Notes under the pieces: generated by a model | What the model saw: only the letters and a program-made list of their open reading frames with translations | Database searches by the model: none | What the model was told of the DNA's origin: nothing | From: Eggerthellaceae bacterium | GTDB lineage: Bacteria > Actinomycetota > Coriobacteriia > Coriobacteriales > Eggerthellaceae | NCBI GenBank assembly: GCA_003452695.1 | Contig: DMNP01000021.1 | Span: 1 to 14,933 of the forward strand | Direction: 5' to 3' | DNA: 14,933 nt | Shown: piece after piece, positions 6,795 through 13,073 of the stretch | Numbering within the stretch: the stretch's first letter is position 1 | Layout of the letters: every line of letters begins with the position of its first letter | Position numbers and translations under genes: made by a program

Positions 6795-7454
6795 CTAATG
6801 GCACGACGGCATGCTCGTGCCGTCTTCCCGGATTGCCGGGTCGCCCGATATGCCCATGAAGCCCGTCACCGACATGATGGGCCGCATCAGCATGTTCTGG
6901 CCGAGCGTGATGCCGATTGCAGACGGATCGATGAGGCCGAACAGCGGGGTTTGCAGCGACATGGCCACCTCGTCTTCGCCCGGCGTCCAGCTGCGTCCGA
7001 CATATTTGCCCTCGGAAGACGCTTGTTCGGCAATTGCCTGCTTCAGCCAGCGGTGGGCGCTCATGGAAAACCCGATGCCCCAGGCGTTGTAGAACATGCC
7101 GTCGAACATCTCGTCGCGCGATTCCTCTACCAGCGCCTCGTAGCCATGCACGGTGGCGGCGTACACGGCCAATTCGTCGGCATGTTGGAACATCGTTGCA
7201 AGCAGGTCGCTTTCCAGCACGGTGCCCCCGGCCAGCTCGATGGCTTCGTCCCGCACGCGTTCCACGGCGAAGCGCGCGTACATGCCCTTGCATGCGAGCG
7301 TTTCCCGGCATCGCGCGATCGTGTTCTCGTACACGTCGTCGAACTGGTCCATCACCATTTCGCGGTCCATGTGAAGCGCCTCGAAGGCGAATTCCTCGGC
7401 ACTTTGCAGCTCGTCGATGGGGATGTCGTACACGGTGGGTTGGATGCTCGTCAT
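6795..7454 (-). CDS. Stand-alone protein resembling the B12-dependent methionine synthase activation domain
   Basis: The protein has 219 residues. AAAGGAG (7464-7470, minus strand) lies nine bases before the ATG. The helical N-terminal half has the pattern GGTVLESDLLATMFQHADE-AVYAATVHGYE (76-105) and an AWGIGFSMSA helix. The C-terminal half has GRSWTPGEDEVAMSLQTPLF (153-172) and IGITLGQNMLMRP-MSV-GFMGIS (180-203), matching the SPG...Q..LF.ll....iGv.Lt....m.P.kSvs layout of the MetH activation fold. In MetH that domain binds SAM and reductively remethylates oxidised cob(II)alamin. Single-domain versions occur near corrinoid methyltransferases. It probably keeps a corrinoid protein of this system active or binds its cofactor. 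The tail ends in SCH, shorter than homologs with C-terminal cysteine motifs. It is the first gene of a two-gene minus operon. The stop is TAG. Confidence 0.75.
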   Translation of the reverse strand: MTSIQPTVYDIPIDELQSAEEFAFEALHMDREMVMDQFDDVYENTIARCRETLACKGMYARFAVERVRDEAIELAGGTVLESDLLATMFQHADELAVYAATVHGYEALVEESRDEMFDGMFYNAWGIGFSMSAHRWLKQAIAEQASSEGKYVGRSWTPGEDEVAMSLQTPLFGLIDPSAIGITLGQNMLMRPIMSVTGFMGISGDPAIREDGTSMPSCH

Positions 7455-7495
7455 GATGCGCGTCTCCTTTCGGAGCTAGAATCATTTTGCCAACG

Positions 7496-7506
7496 TGTCA
7501 AGTATA
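7496..7506 (-). promoter_or_regulatory. Promoter-like element for the MetH-activation-like gene
   Basis: On the minus strand CTATACTTGACA runs through here: TATACT at 7506-7501 can serve as -10 (start near 7494, about 40-base leader), and the overlapping TTGACA at 7501-7496 is a perfect -35 hexamer with only a poor -10 (TAGCTC) at 17 bp. One of the two is probably the promoter. The 259-bp gap to the divergent gene at 7714 holds no other clear element. On the plus strand I found no good -10/-35 pair for the 7714 gene. Confidence 0.4.
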
Positions 7507-7713
7507 GCGTGCCGCCAACGCGTTCACTAGGCGCAGAATCGCTTTAATCGCCCTGCCCGATTTGAACGTTGCTCCCCATGGCCTGGCTAGCGGCAGTCGG
7601 GGGCATTGCGCCTGCGGGGAAAATTCCACGCGAAAATACTAATTACAAGCGAATCCGTGCGTGCAAGAATAACAGAGGAAGCTTCGCGGACCAATTGAAA
7701 CGGGAGGTTTGCC

Positions 7714-8493
7714 ATGGCTGGTATTCGAGTGACGTTTTCGGCGCAGATCGACGGTATCTACATCCTCATACCCACCACCGAGCTGCAGGTGAACGCCGGC
7801 GAGGCCGTGCGTTTCGGGTTGGTGGACCCTTCGCGTGCCGAGGACGTTCCCGTCGTGCTGGATGCCGTGGTCGAAGCGCACAAGCGCGTCGTGGGGTCTG
7901 CATTCACGCCAGACACCTGCGAAGAGTACCTGCAGATGCATTCGAGCCACTGGCTTGGCCGGGCCTTCGGCAAGAAGGCCTTCTATTCGGGTTTCACCAT
8001 CAACGGCTGCTACGCCTACGAGCTGGGCAGCAAGTATTCCGAAGGGCATGGGTACAAGGGGCTTTCCTTCGACAAGGCGCATATCTGCGACGGCGACGTC
8101 ATCGAGGTGTTCGCCTTCCAAGACAGCTTCGGCATGGACTACTACACGTACTTCATGCAAGATGGGCGGCGGATAAAGGAGTTGAATCTGGCCGTCGGCG
8201 AACGGGCGAAGCTGAAGCTGGAGGGGCTGATGTACGGCTACGGCGGCCCCATGAAGCGCACCGACCGGATAAGCCACCACCTGGTTTCCGAAGTGTCCGA
8301 GGCGCAGCTGGTGACGGTGGACGTTTCCACGGGCCTGATGCTGCCCATTCCCGATGCGATAACCGACGAAGACGAAGGCCAGGTTGAAGTGGGCTTCGAC
8401 GAGCCGGGCGTGTACTACGTGTCGTCCATCGGGGGCGAGGTGCGCTATAACGCCCATCTGGTGTTTCCCTGGCTGAAGGTGAACGTCTCGTAG
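7714..8493 (+). CDS. Cytoplasmic three-part beta-rich protein with DUF4430/transcobalamin-C-like middle and Ig-like end (paralog 2)
   Basis: The protein has 259 residues. GGGAGG (7702-7707) lies six bases before the ATG. It begins directly with strands (IRVTFSAQIDGIYILIP), so it is the short form of the paralog at 5816-6703. Layout: N-terminal strands 3-36; a VVLDAVVEAHK helix (47-57) and FTPDTCEEYLQ; SGFTINGCYAYE (92-103); CDGDVIEVFAF (125-135); GMDYYTYFM (140-148); and an Ig-like end (215-259, DAITDEDEGQVEVGFDEPGVYYV). The AH...NG...GDVIEVF pattern is what I know from secreted DUF4430-type proteins, but there is no signal peptide or membrane segment, so it should be cytoplasmic. It is divergent from the MetH-activation-like gene and likely works with it. 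Ligand and function are unknown. The stop is TAG. Confidence 0.82.
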   Translation: MAGIRVTFSAQIDGIYILIPTTELQVNAGEAVRFGLVDPSRAEDVPVVLDAVVEAHKRVVGSAFTPDTCEEYLQMHSSHWLGRAFGKKAFYSGFTINGCYAYELGSKYSEGHGYKGLSFDKAHICDGDVIEVFAFQDSFGMDYYTYFMQDGRRIKELNLAVGERAKLKLEGLMYGYGGPMKRTDRISHHLVSEVSEAQLVTVDVSTGLMLPIPDAITDEDEGQVEVGFDEPGVYYVSSIGGEVRYNAHLVFPWLKVNVS

Positions 8494-8646
8494 CGCGCGT
8501 CACGCGCCCCCGCGGAAACCGAGCCGCCGGCGCGCGTTCCCGGCGCCCGTCGCTTGCGGAATCGCCAACTCCTTCCCTGGCGGTCCGGACTGCACAGAGT
8601 GAGCCGTTCACGTTTCGTCACGTATCGCCCCCCTTCGAAACAGCAG

Positions 8647-8675
8647 TTGGGAGGGCCTTTGTGCTCTGCTATACT
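8647..8675 (+). promoter_or_regulatory. Sigma-70-type promoter of the mobBA fusion gene
   Basis: TTGGGA (8647-8652, four of six consensus) and TATACT (8670-8675, five of six) are separated by exactly 17 bp, and the -10 is extended (TGCTATACT). A start near 8682 leaves a leader of about 18 bases that carries AAAGGGGAGGG before the ATG at 8700. The 150 bp upstream (8494-8646) hold GC-rich sequence with no clear hairpin terminator or riboswitch that I can recognise. Confidence 0.65.
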
Positions 8676-8699
8676 GGCACGATATCGAAAGGGGAGGGC

Positions 8700-9962
8700 A
8701 TGATCGACATTCCGAGTCCGGCCATCGCCGTCGTCGGCCGCCACAATTCCGGCAAGACGACGCTCATCGTGAAGCTTATCGCCGAGCTGGTGGCGCGCGG
8801 CCACGACGTGGGCAGCGTGAAGCACCACCACAAGTCGGGATTCGAATTCGACGTGCCCGGCAAGGATTCCTACCGCCACCGTCAGGCAGGCGCCAGCGAG
8901 ACGGTCATCGCCGCACCCGGCCAGATAGCGCGCGTGGCCAGCATCGAGGGCGAACGCGAATGCGCCGACATCGTGCGCTCCATGCCCGGCCACGACATAA
9001 TCGTCGTGGAGGGCTACCGCAAAAGCGGCCTTCCCACCATCGAGATAATGCGCGCCGGCAACCCGGCCGACGCCCAGGTGGCCGAGGCCTTCGCCGCCGC
9101 GGCGGATGCCGGGGAATCGCTTGGCACCGACTTCATACAGAAGTCGCGCGGCAAGCGCGCCTTCGAATTCGAGCTGCCCGATGTAAGCGACGACCTGAAG
9201 TTCAAGATGCCCACGGCCGACACCGTGGCGGTCGTAACCGACATCCCCGCCGCCGAGCAAGCGGCCCGCACGTTCGGCATCCCGCACATCCATCCCGACG
9301 ACGTGGCGGGCGTGGCGGACTTCGTGGAAGAGCGCTTCGTGCGCCCGAAGGTGACGGTCGTCATACAGGCGGGCGGCGAATCGCGCCGCATGGGGCGCAG
9401 CAAGGCAACGGTGCCCTTTGCGGGCCAGCCGCTCATCTGCCGGCTGGTGGAGCGCCTGGCGCCCGCCGCGGACAACCTCATAATCACCACGAACGAGCCG
9501 CAGAACCTGGCGTTCCTGCACGACGACTATCCCGGGCTGGACCTGACGCTCGTCACCGATGCCTTCGATTACCGCGGCGCTCTGCCCGGTCTGTACACGG
9601 CGCTGAACGCCGCGAAAGACCCCTTCGTGGCCGTCGTGGCCTGCGACATGGTCTTCGCGTCTGCACGCCTGGTGGTGGCCGAGGCCATCGCCATGAAGGA
9701 AGCGGATGCCGACGTGGTCGTGCCCGTGAACAAGCACGGCTACGAGCCCTTCCACGCCATGTACCGGCGCACAGCCTGCCTGCCCGCCGTGCTGGCGGGC
9801 CTGGACGCGGGCGAAAAGCGCGCGCAGTGGATATTCGACAAGGTGAACGTGCGCGAGTTCACCCAAGACGAGGTGCTCGCCGCCGAGCCCATGGGCGGCT
9901 GCTTCGTGAACGCCAACACCCCCGACGAGCTGCGCACCCTCGAGGAGAACTTCCTCAGGTGA
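8700..9962 (+). CDS. mobA: MobB-MobA fusion (molybdenum cofactor guanylyltransferase with GTP-binding adapter)
   Basis: I chose the ATG at 8700 (420 residues), with GGGGAGGG just upstream. A GTG at 8661 in frame would overlap the promoter. Residues 1 to about 170 are MobB: a Walker A loop GRHNSGKT (13-20) and VKHHHK. From about 218 to 420 is MobA: the nucleotide-binding GGESRRMGRSK (225-235), the metal-binding D316 in ACDMVF, and a PVNKHGYEPFHAMYR block. MobA joins GMP to molybdopterin to give the guanine dinucleotide form needed by DMSO-reductase-family enzymes; MobB assists and binds GTP. Both active parts look intact. The gene stands alone with its own promoter and has no molybdoenzyme next to it. 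Its link to the methyltransferase genes is probably only positional. Confidence 0.93.
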   Translation: MIDIPSPAIAVVGRHNSGKTTLIVKLIAELVARGHDVGSVKHHHKSGFEFDVPGKDSYRHRQAGASETVIAAPGQIARVASIEGERECADIVRSMPGHDIIVVEGYRKSGLPTIEIMRAGNPADAQVAEAFAAAADAGESLGTDFIQKSRGKRAFEFELPDVSDDLKFKMPTADTVAVVTDIPAAEQAARTFGIPHIHPDDVAGVADFVEERFVRPKVTVVIQAGGESRRMGRSKATVPFAGQPLICRLVERLAPAADNLIITTNEPQNLAFLHDDYPGLDLTLVTDAFDYRGALPGLYTALNAAKDPFVAVVACDMVFASARLVVAEAIAMKEADADVVVPVNKHGYEPFHAMYRRTACLPAVLAGLDAGEKRAQWIFDKVNVREFTQDEVLAAEPMGGCFVNANTPDELRTLEENFLR

Positions 9963-10087
9963 AATGAGCAGGGGGAGGAAAAAAGCACGTTCGGGGCGTA
10001 CCCCTTCCATTCATTCAGATAAGGCAGGCATACCAGCGCGTCGAAGCGGTTGTCTTCACGACGGCGCGCGCTGTGCCAAACGTCCCC

Positions 10088-10156
10088 TTGGCACATAACG
10101 CGCAATCCCATGCGGCCCGCCGCAATGCAACCGCGCATAATGCGCGATCCCGTGCA
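10088..10156 (+). repeat. REP-like element family 1, two direct copies
   Basis: A clean copy lies at 10129-10156 (core AACCGCGCATAATGCGCGAT followed by CCCGTGCA). A degenerate copy in the same orientation lies at 10088-10115 (GCACATAACGCGCAATCCC core, 19 of 23 matches). The core CGCGCATAATGCGCG is itself nearly palindromic. A small hairpin GTGCCA/TGGCAC (10073-10078, 10089-10094) overlaps the first. Confidence 0.65.
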
Positions 10157-10171
10157 GCCCATCGCCCCCCG

Positions 10172-10242
10172 AACCGCGCATTTCGCGCGATCCCGTGCAA
10201 AATGGCTTCCGCGCTGCACCAAATCGCGCGTTATGCGCGGTT
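10172..10242. repeat. REP-like family 1, inverted pair I
   Basis: The plus copy at 10172-10199 and the minus copy at 10215-10242 are 28 bp each and complementary at 23 of 28 positions, separated by 15 bases. The conserved ends are AACCGCGCAT and GTGCA. The pair can fold into one long imperfect stem-loop, like the paired REP units of BIMEs in enterobacteria. Confidence 0.75.
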
Positions 10243-10297
10243 TCCGACCCTCCTGGAAATCCACGACCTGGGAAAACGCTGCAACGGGGAGGACGAG

Positions 10298-10367
10298 AAC
10301 CGCGCATTTCCTGCGATCTGATGCAGCCCCGGCCGGAAATGCACCAGATCGTGCAAAATGCGCGGTT
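10298..10367. repeat. REP-like family 1, inverted pair II
   Basis: The plus copy at 10298-10325 and the minus copy at 10340-10367 are again 28 bp each, 23 of 28 complementary, and separated by 14 bases (GC-rich loop with CCGGCCGG). The geometry is almost the same as pair I, which shows that the inverted pair, not only the single element, is the repeated unit. Confidence 0.75.
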
Positions 10368-10402
10368 TGTGGGAAGCAGGGGCTCATGAGCGGTACGGCA
10401 TA

Positions 10403-10519
10403 CCAGTACGGGGCGCCAGTACGGGGCGCAAGTATGGCACACCAGTACGGGGCACCAGTACGGCATACCAGTACGACACACCAGTACGACACACCAGTAC
10501 GGGGCACCAGTACGGCGTA
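10403..10519 (+). repeat. 13-bp tandem array (nine units)
   Basis: Nine consecutive 13-bp units fill exactly 117 bp, consensus CCAGTACGGGGCA. Eight begin CCAGTACG; the third, at 10429, is the variant CAAGTATG. The last five bases of the unit vary in a few types (GGGCG, GGGCA, GCATA, ACACA, GCGTA), some identical in adjacent units, which fits expansion by slippage. A partial unit precedes it (10390-10402). Each unit carries the palindrome GTAC. Confidence 0.92.
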
Positions 10520-10536
10520 CCTGGTGCCCCGTGTTG
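10495..10536. repeat. Long hairpin formed by the last array units and an inverted cap
   Basis: GGGGCACCAG (10501-10510) is perfectly complementary to CTGGTGCCCC (10521-10530). TAC/GTA pairs inside it continue the stem with one bulged base (C10520) and a 3-base loop. Outside it the stem extends through 10495-10500 with 10531-10536 using two G-T pairs. The segment after the array is thus one inverted copy of the array unit. No T-run follows. Confidence 0.8.
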
Positions 10537-10594
10537 CCCGTCGGCGTTTTGGCCCGCGGGTTCGCATTGCCGGTGTGCACGATCGCGGTGCTGA

Positions 10595-10931
10595 CGGCCT
10601 AATAGGCGCCCGTTATACCTTCCGCGTTGCCGGGTTGCGCCATGCCCGCGCCCCGCGCTGCGGAAACACGCTCCCGCCAGGCGCATCTGCTAGGCAAGGG
10701 GCCTAATAGGCACCCGTTATGTTTGTCGCTCGGTGCTCTGCCAGGGATACTGCTCCGCGACCTGGGCTCGCGGCGCTCGGACGCCGCGCGCGGCGGGCGA
10801 TGCGGCATAACGGGGCCTTGTTTGGCCGCTTGCCGTTCGGTGCGTCTGTTCACCGGGGTCCCGGCCTGCGGAAACCCGTCGCCGGCATGTGCGCCCGTTG
10901 CGAGAGGGCATAACGGGGCCTTGTTTGGCCG
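10595..10931. repeat. REP-like family 2: four 25-bp elements in ++-- order, about 104 bp apart
   Basis: Plus copies lie at 10595-10619 and 10699-10723 (GGCCTAATAGGCGCCCGTTAT and the same with one change). Minus copies lie at 10804-10828 and 10907-10931; these two share a perfect 26-bp direct repeat (GGCATAACGGGGCC... to 10829 and 10932). Starts are 103-104 bp apart. The sequence between copies is only weakly similar (for example CTGCGGAAAC in the first and third intervals), so this is not a simple tandem duplication. Confidence 0.75.
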
Positions 10932-10932
10932 C

Positions 10933-11220
10933 CTCTTTCCGGGCGGGGGGTGCGGGACCGTATGGAGACAACGGGGACGGAGCCTCTTCCCAGGCGAATC
11001 AGGGCGAACGTCTTAACTGTCAGCGTTTTTCATCATGTCCCTCGTCTATTCAAACAACGAATCCGCATAATTGTCCAAAATCGATATCGAGCTTTCCTTC
11101 CGACGGCGGATGAATTCCGTCCGAACCATTAGTACTCTAATCGCATAACAAGGCGTGAACGGGCATCGCGCGAACCGTAACGCTGAATACCACTTTTGAT
11201 GCGAAAGGAGTAAGAGAGGA
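10933..11220 (+). promoter_or_regulatory. Upstream region of the MFS transporter with imperfect inverted repeat
   Basis: Base composition changes from very GC-rich to AT-rich near 11020. An imperfect inverted repeat, TTCCGACGG (11098-11106) with CCGTCCGAA (11117-11125), matches at eight of nine positions and could be an operator. I see no convincing -35/-10 pair. The ribosome site AAAGGAG (11204-11210) lies ten bases before the start. Confidence 0.4.
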
Positions 11221-12528
11221 ATGGAAGCAAGTCAGAAAAGCGGATTCCATTATGGGTACCTGATCGTTCTGGCGTGTGTGTTTATCTGTTTCGGGCCGTG
11301 CGCTTTGGTGCTCTCGTGCGCGGGCATCTTCTTCAGGCCGCTATCTGCCGACCTCGGCATAGACCCGGGCATGGCGAGCTATTACCTGACGGCGCTGTTC
11401 GCAGGGAGCTTCATATCCCTGCCGTTCTCGGGGAAGCTGTTCCAGACCAAGGACGCACGAGTGTGCATCAGCGTGAGCGGCGCGCTCGTCGCGGCGGTGT
11501 TCTTCGTCCAATCGTTTACGATGTCGTTGTGGTTCTTCATCGCATGCGGCTTCGTCATGGGGCTCGCGATCCCGACGTTGCTCTATCTGGCGGCACCGAC
11601 GCTCATCAACCGCTGGTTTGCCAAGCGGGCGGGTTTTTTCATCGGCATCGCCATGGCTTTCACGGGTATTGGCGGCGTGGTTTTCAACCCGATAGGAACG
11701 TATTTCATCACGACGGTCGGTTGGGCGTTCGCTTATCGGGTCTTCGCCGTCATTGTGCTGGCGATGACGCTGCCATTCTCGCTGCTCGTCATAAGGAGCT
11801 ATCCGGCTGACAAGGGCATCGAGCCCTTCGGCGCCGACGCGTATACGGGATCCAAGACCGAAAACGCAGCTTCTTCGGCGCAGTCGGGCATGCGGGCGGC
11901 AGACGCGTTCAAGACCAAGGAGTTCGTGCTCATCTTCGTATGGGCCCTCCTGATCAACATCTGTATGTACGCCTACATGGTCATTGCCACGTGCGTTGGC
12001 GGGATGCAGATCGAAGGCGTGGCCGACGCGCTGACGTTCGCCGGCCTTGCAGTGTCGGTTGCGATGGTCGGTCAGACGCTCGGCAAGGTCGTGTTCGGCA
12101 TTGTTGGCGACAAGGATCCGCGCATCTGCATCGTGGTGGGCTTGGCGGCGGGTGTCGTGGGCTTGCTCTGCTACCAGTTCGTCCCGGCAAGCCACGCGAG
12201 CATTTTCGTGGCGTCCTTCCTCGTGGGCCTGTTCGCGTCGGTGACCAACGTCGTGTTGCCGATCATGACGCGCAGCGTGTTCGGAACGCTCGAGTACAGC
12301 CCGATTTACGCGCGCATCTCGATGGCGGCGTCGCTTGGCGGCATCGTCATGGCGCTGATCTGGGGCACGCTGCACACGATGATGGGCAACTGGTCGGCTA
12401 TGTATATCGGCGAGGCGGTCATACTTGCGGCCTGCATCGCGATCGGCTTGGCGGTCATGGCCAGCGAATCCAAGATGAAGCAACGTTGGATGTCGGCTGA
12501 GCAGATTGAGCATGACGACGCCTCTTAA
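11221..12528 (+). CDS. MFS transporter, oxalate/formate or monocarboxylate type, 12 membrane segments
   Basis: The protein has 435 residues. AAAGGAG lies ten bases before the ATG, with a second purine-rich stretch directly adjacent. About twelve hydrophobic segments can be seen: six from residue 12 to 190, a hydrophilic loop of about 45 residues (PADKGIEPFGADAYTGSKTENAAS...), then six more to about 425. The RWFAKRAGFFIGIAMAFTGIGG stretch after the fourth segment resembles the RWF.kRrG motif of the OFA/MCT branch of the Major Facilitator Superfamily. It should sit in the cytoplasmic membrane and carry a small organic acid or related substrate. Next to it are a broken corrinoid methyltransferase and a PucR-type regulator, so a methylated or methoxylated compound is a reasonable guess for the cargo. 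The substrate cannot be read from sequence. Confidence 0.88.
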   Translation: MEASQKSGFHYGYLIVLACVFICFGPCALVLSCAGIFFRPLSADLGIDPGMASYYLTALFAGSFISLPFSGKLFQTKDARVCISVSGALVAAVFFVQSFTMSLWFFIACGFVMGLAIPTLLYLAAPTLINRWFAKRAGFFIGIAMAFTGIGGVVFNPIGTYFITTVGWAFAYRVFAVIVLAMTLPFSLLVIRSYPADKGIEPFGADAYTGSKTENAASSAQSGMRAADAFKTKEFVLIFVWALLINICMYAYMVIATCVGGMQIEGVADALTFAGLAVSVAMVGQTLGKVVFGIVGDKDPRICIVVGLAAGVVGLLCYQFVPASHASIFVASFLVGLFASVTNVVLPIMTRSVFGTLEYSPIYARISMAASLGGIVMALIWGTLHTMMGNWSAMYIGEAVILAACIAIGLAVMASESKMKQRWMSAEQIEHDDAS

Positions 12529-12530
12529 TA

Positions 12531-12600
12531 GCTGATGGGCGCGCGATGGAGCTCCTTTCAGATTGCCGGCCTCATCAGCGCCGTCCCGCAACCCCCCCCC
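12531..12600 (+). other. Post-transporter hairpin and C9 tract
   Basis: GCTGATGGGC (12531-12540) pairs with GCC-T-CATCAGC (12569-12579, one bulged T) across a 28-base gap, and a run of nine C follows at 12592-12600. There is no T-run. It could slow or partly stop transcription between the transporter and the methyltransferase remnant. A C9 run is also prone to length change and to sequencing error. Confidence 0.4.
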
Positions 12601-12653
12601 TGCACTACCAGCATATGTAAGGCAAGACGCATTTCATGAAGAAAGGACTGAAC

Positions 12654-13008
12654 ATGAGTTTGTACGAAGAAAGGCTTGACCGTATTCGCGCTGCCGTAGC
12701 CCTCGAGCCGGTCGACAAGATTCCGTTCATCAACGCCGGTTCCGCGTTCAACGCCGCTCGACGGGCAGAGCGATATCTTCCTCGCAAAGGAGATCCTGGG
12801 CGACCGTCTGTGCATCATGGGCGACGTCAACGCCACCATGCTCGCGTTCGGCACCGAACAGGACGTGTTCGATTACACCACCAAGCTCTGCCGCGAGATC
12901 GGCCCGACGGGCTACATCGTGGCCTCGGGTTGCGACATCCCCTTCAACGCTAAACCCGAGAACGTGCTCGCCATGGACAAGGCGGTGAAGGCAGCAGCCG
13001 CAAAATAA
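12654..13008 (+). pseudogene. URO-D-type corrinoid methyltransferase remnant (internal deletion and frameshift)
   Basis: GAAAGGA (12641-12647) precedes an ATG at 12654. The first 35 or so codons read MSLYEERLDRIRAAVALEPV, then DKIPFINAGSAFNAA, a typical start of uroporphyrinogen-decarboxylase-family (MtaA/CmuA-like) methyltransferases. Near 12750-12760 the sensible protein jumps to the +1 frame: LDGQSDIFLAKEILGDRLC, then IMGDVNATMLAFGTEQDV, then GYIVASGCDIPFNAKPEN and VLAMDKAVKAAAAK up to TAA at 13006. This is the family's C-terminal end. Intact members have roughly 330-380 residues, so some 220-260 residues of the barrel middle are gone and the two ends are out of frame. In the intact form it would move methyl groups between a substrate or corrinoid protein and a partner. 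The transporter upstream is intact, so the loss may be recent or the function may be covered elsewhere. Confidence 0.85.
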
Positions 13009-13043
13009 TGCAACAGGGGCTGTGGTCCTGACGCATCGCAGAC

Positions 13044-13073
13044 GAGCCGGGGTGACTAGGGTTGCCCCGGCTC
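13044..13073 (+). terminator. Terminator-like hairpin after the methyltransferase remnant
   Basis: A perfect 9-bp GC-rich stem (GAGCCGGGG 13044-13052 with CCCCGGCTC 13065-13073) with a 12-base loop lies 36 bp after the remnant's stop, in the gap to the convergent regulator gene. No T-run follows, so efficiency is uncertain. The rest of the 274-bp gap shows nothing else that I can support. Confidence 0.5.

Larger units (their letters stand above)
9963..11220. other. 1.26-kb gene-free region packed with repeats
   Basis: No reading frame here has a convincing start, ribosome site or protein-like composition. Frames that stay open do so because of GC-rich repeats (for example, periodic Tyr-Trp-Cys and Arg-Thr-Gly strings on the minus strand over the 13-bp array). 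The region holds three separate repeat families, described individually. Its last 200 bp turn AT-rich and form the transporter's upstream region. Confidence 0.8.

Noticed and set aside
8494..8646. Molybdenum-cofactor riboswitch upstream of mobBA
   Set aside because: The predicted transcript start near 8682 leaves a leader of about 18 bases, and I could not recognise the conserved motif in the upstream DNA.
8661..8699. GTG start for mobBA at 8661
   Set aside because: The segment contains the -10 hexamer and a ribosome site just before the ATG at 8700. MobB homology starts after 8700.
10390..10536. CRISPR array
   Set aside because: The repeat unit is 13 bp with no unique spacers; the units are directly adjacent. 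No cas genes are present.
9740..10706. Protein-coding frames across the repeat region on both strands
   Set aside because: They have no ribosome sites, their translations are simple periodic strings (Tyr-Trp-Cys, Arg-Thr-Gly), and they run through inverted repeats. GC-rich DNA keeps frames open by chance.
12636..12653. Start of the methyltransferase remnant at the ATG at 12636
   Set aside because: The bases between the two ATGs hold the ribosome site GAAAGGA for the ATG at 12654, where family similarity begins.
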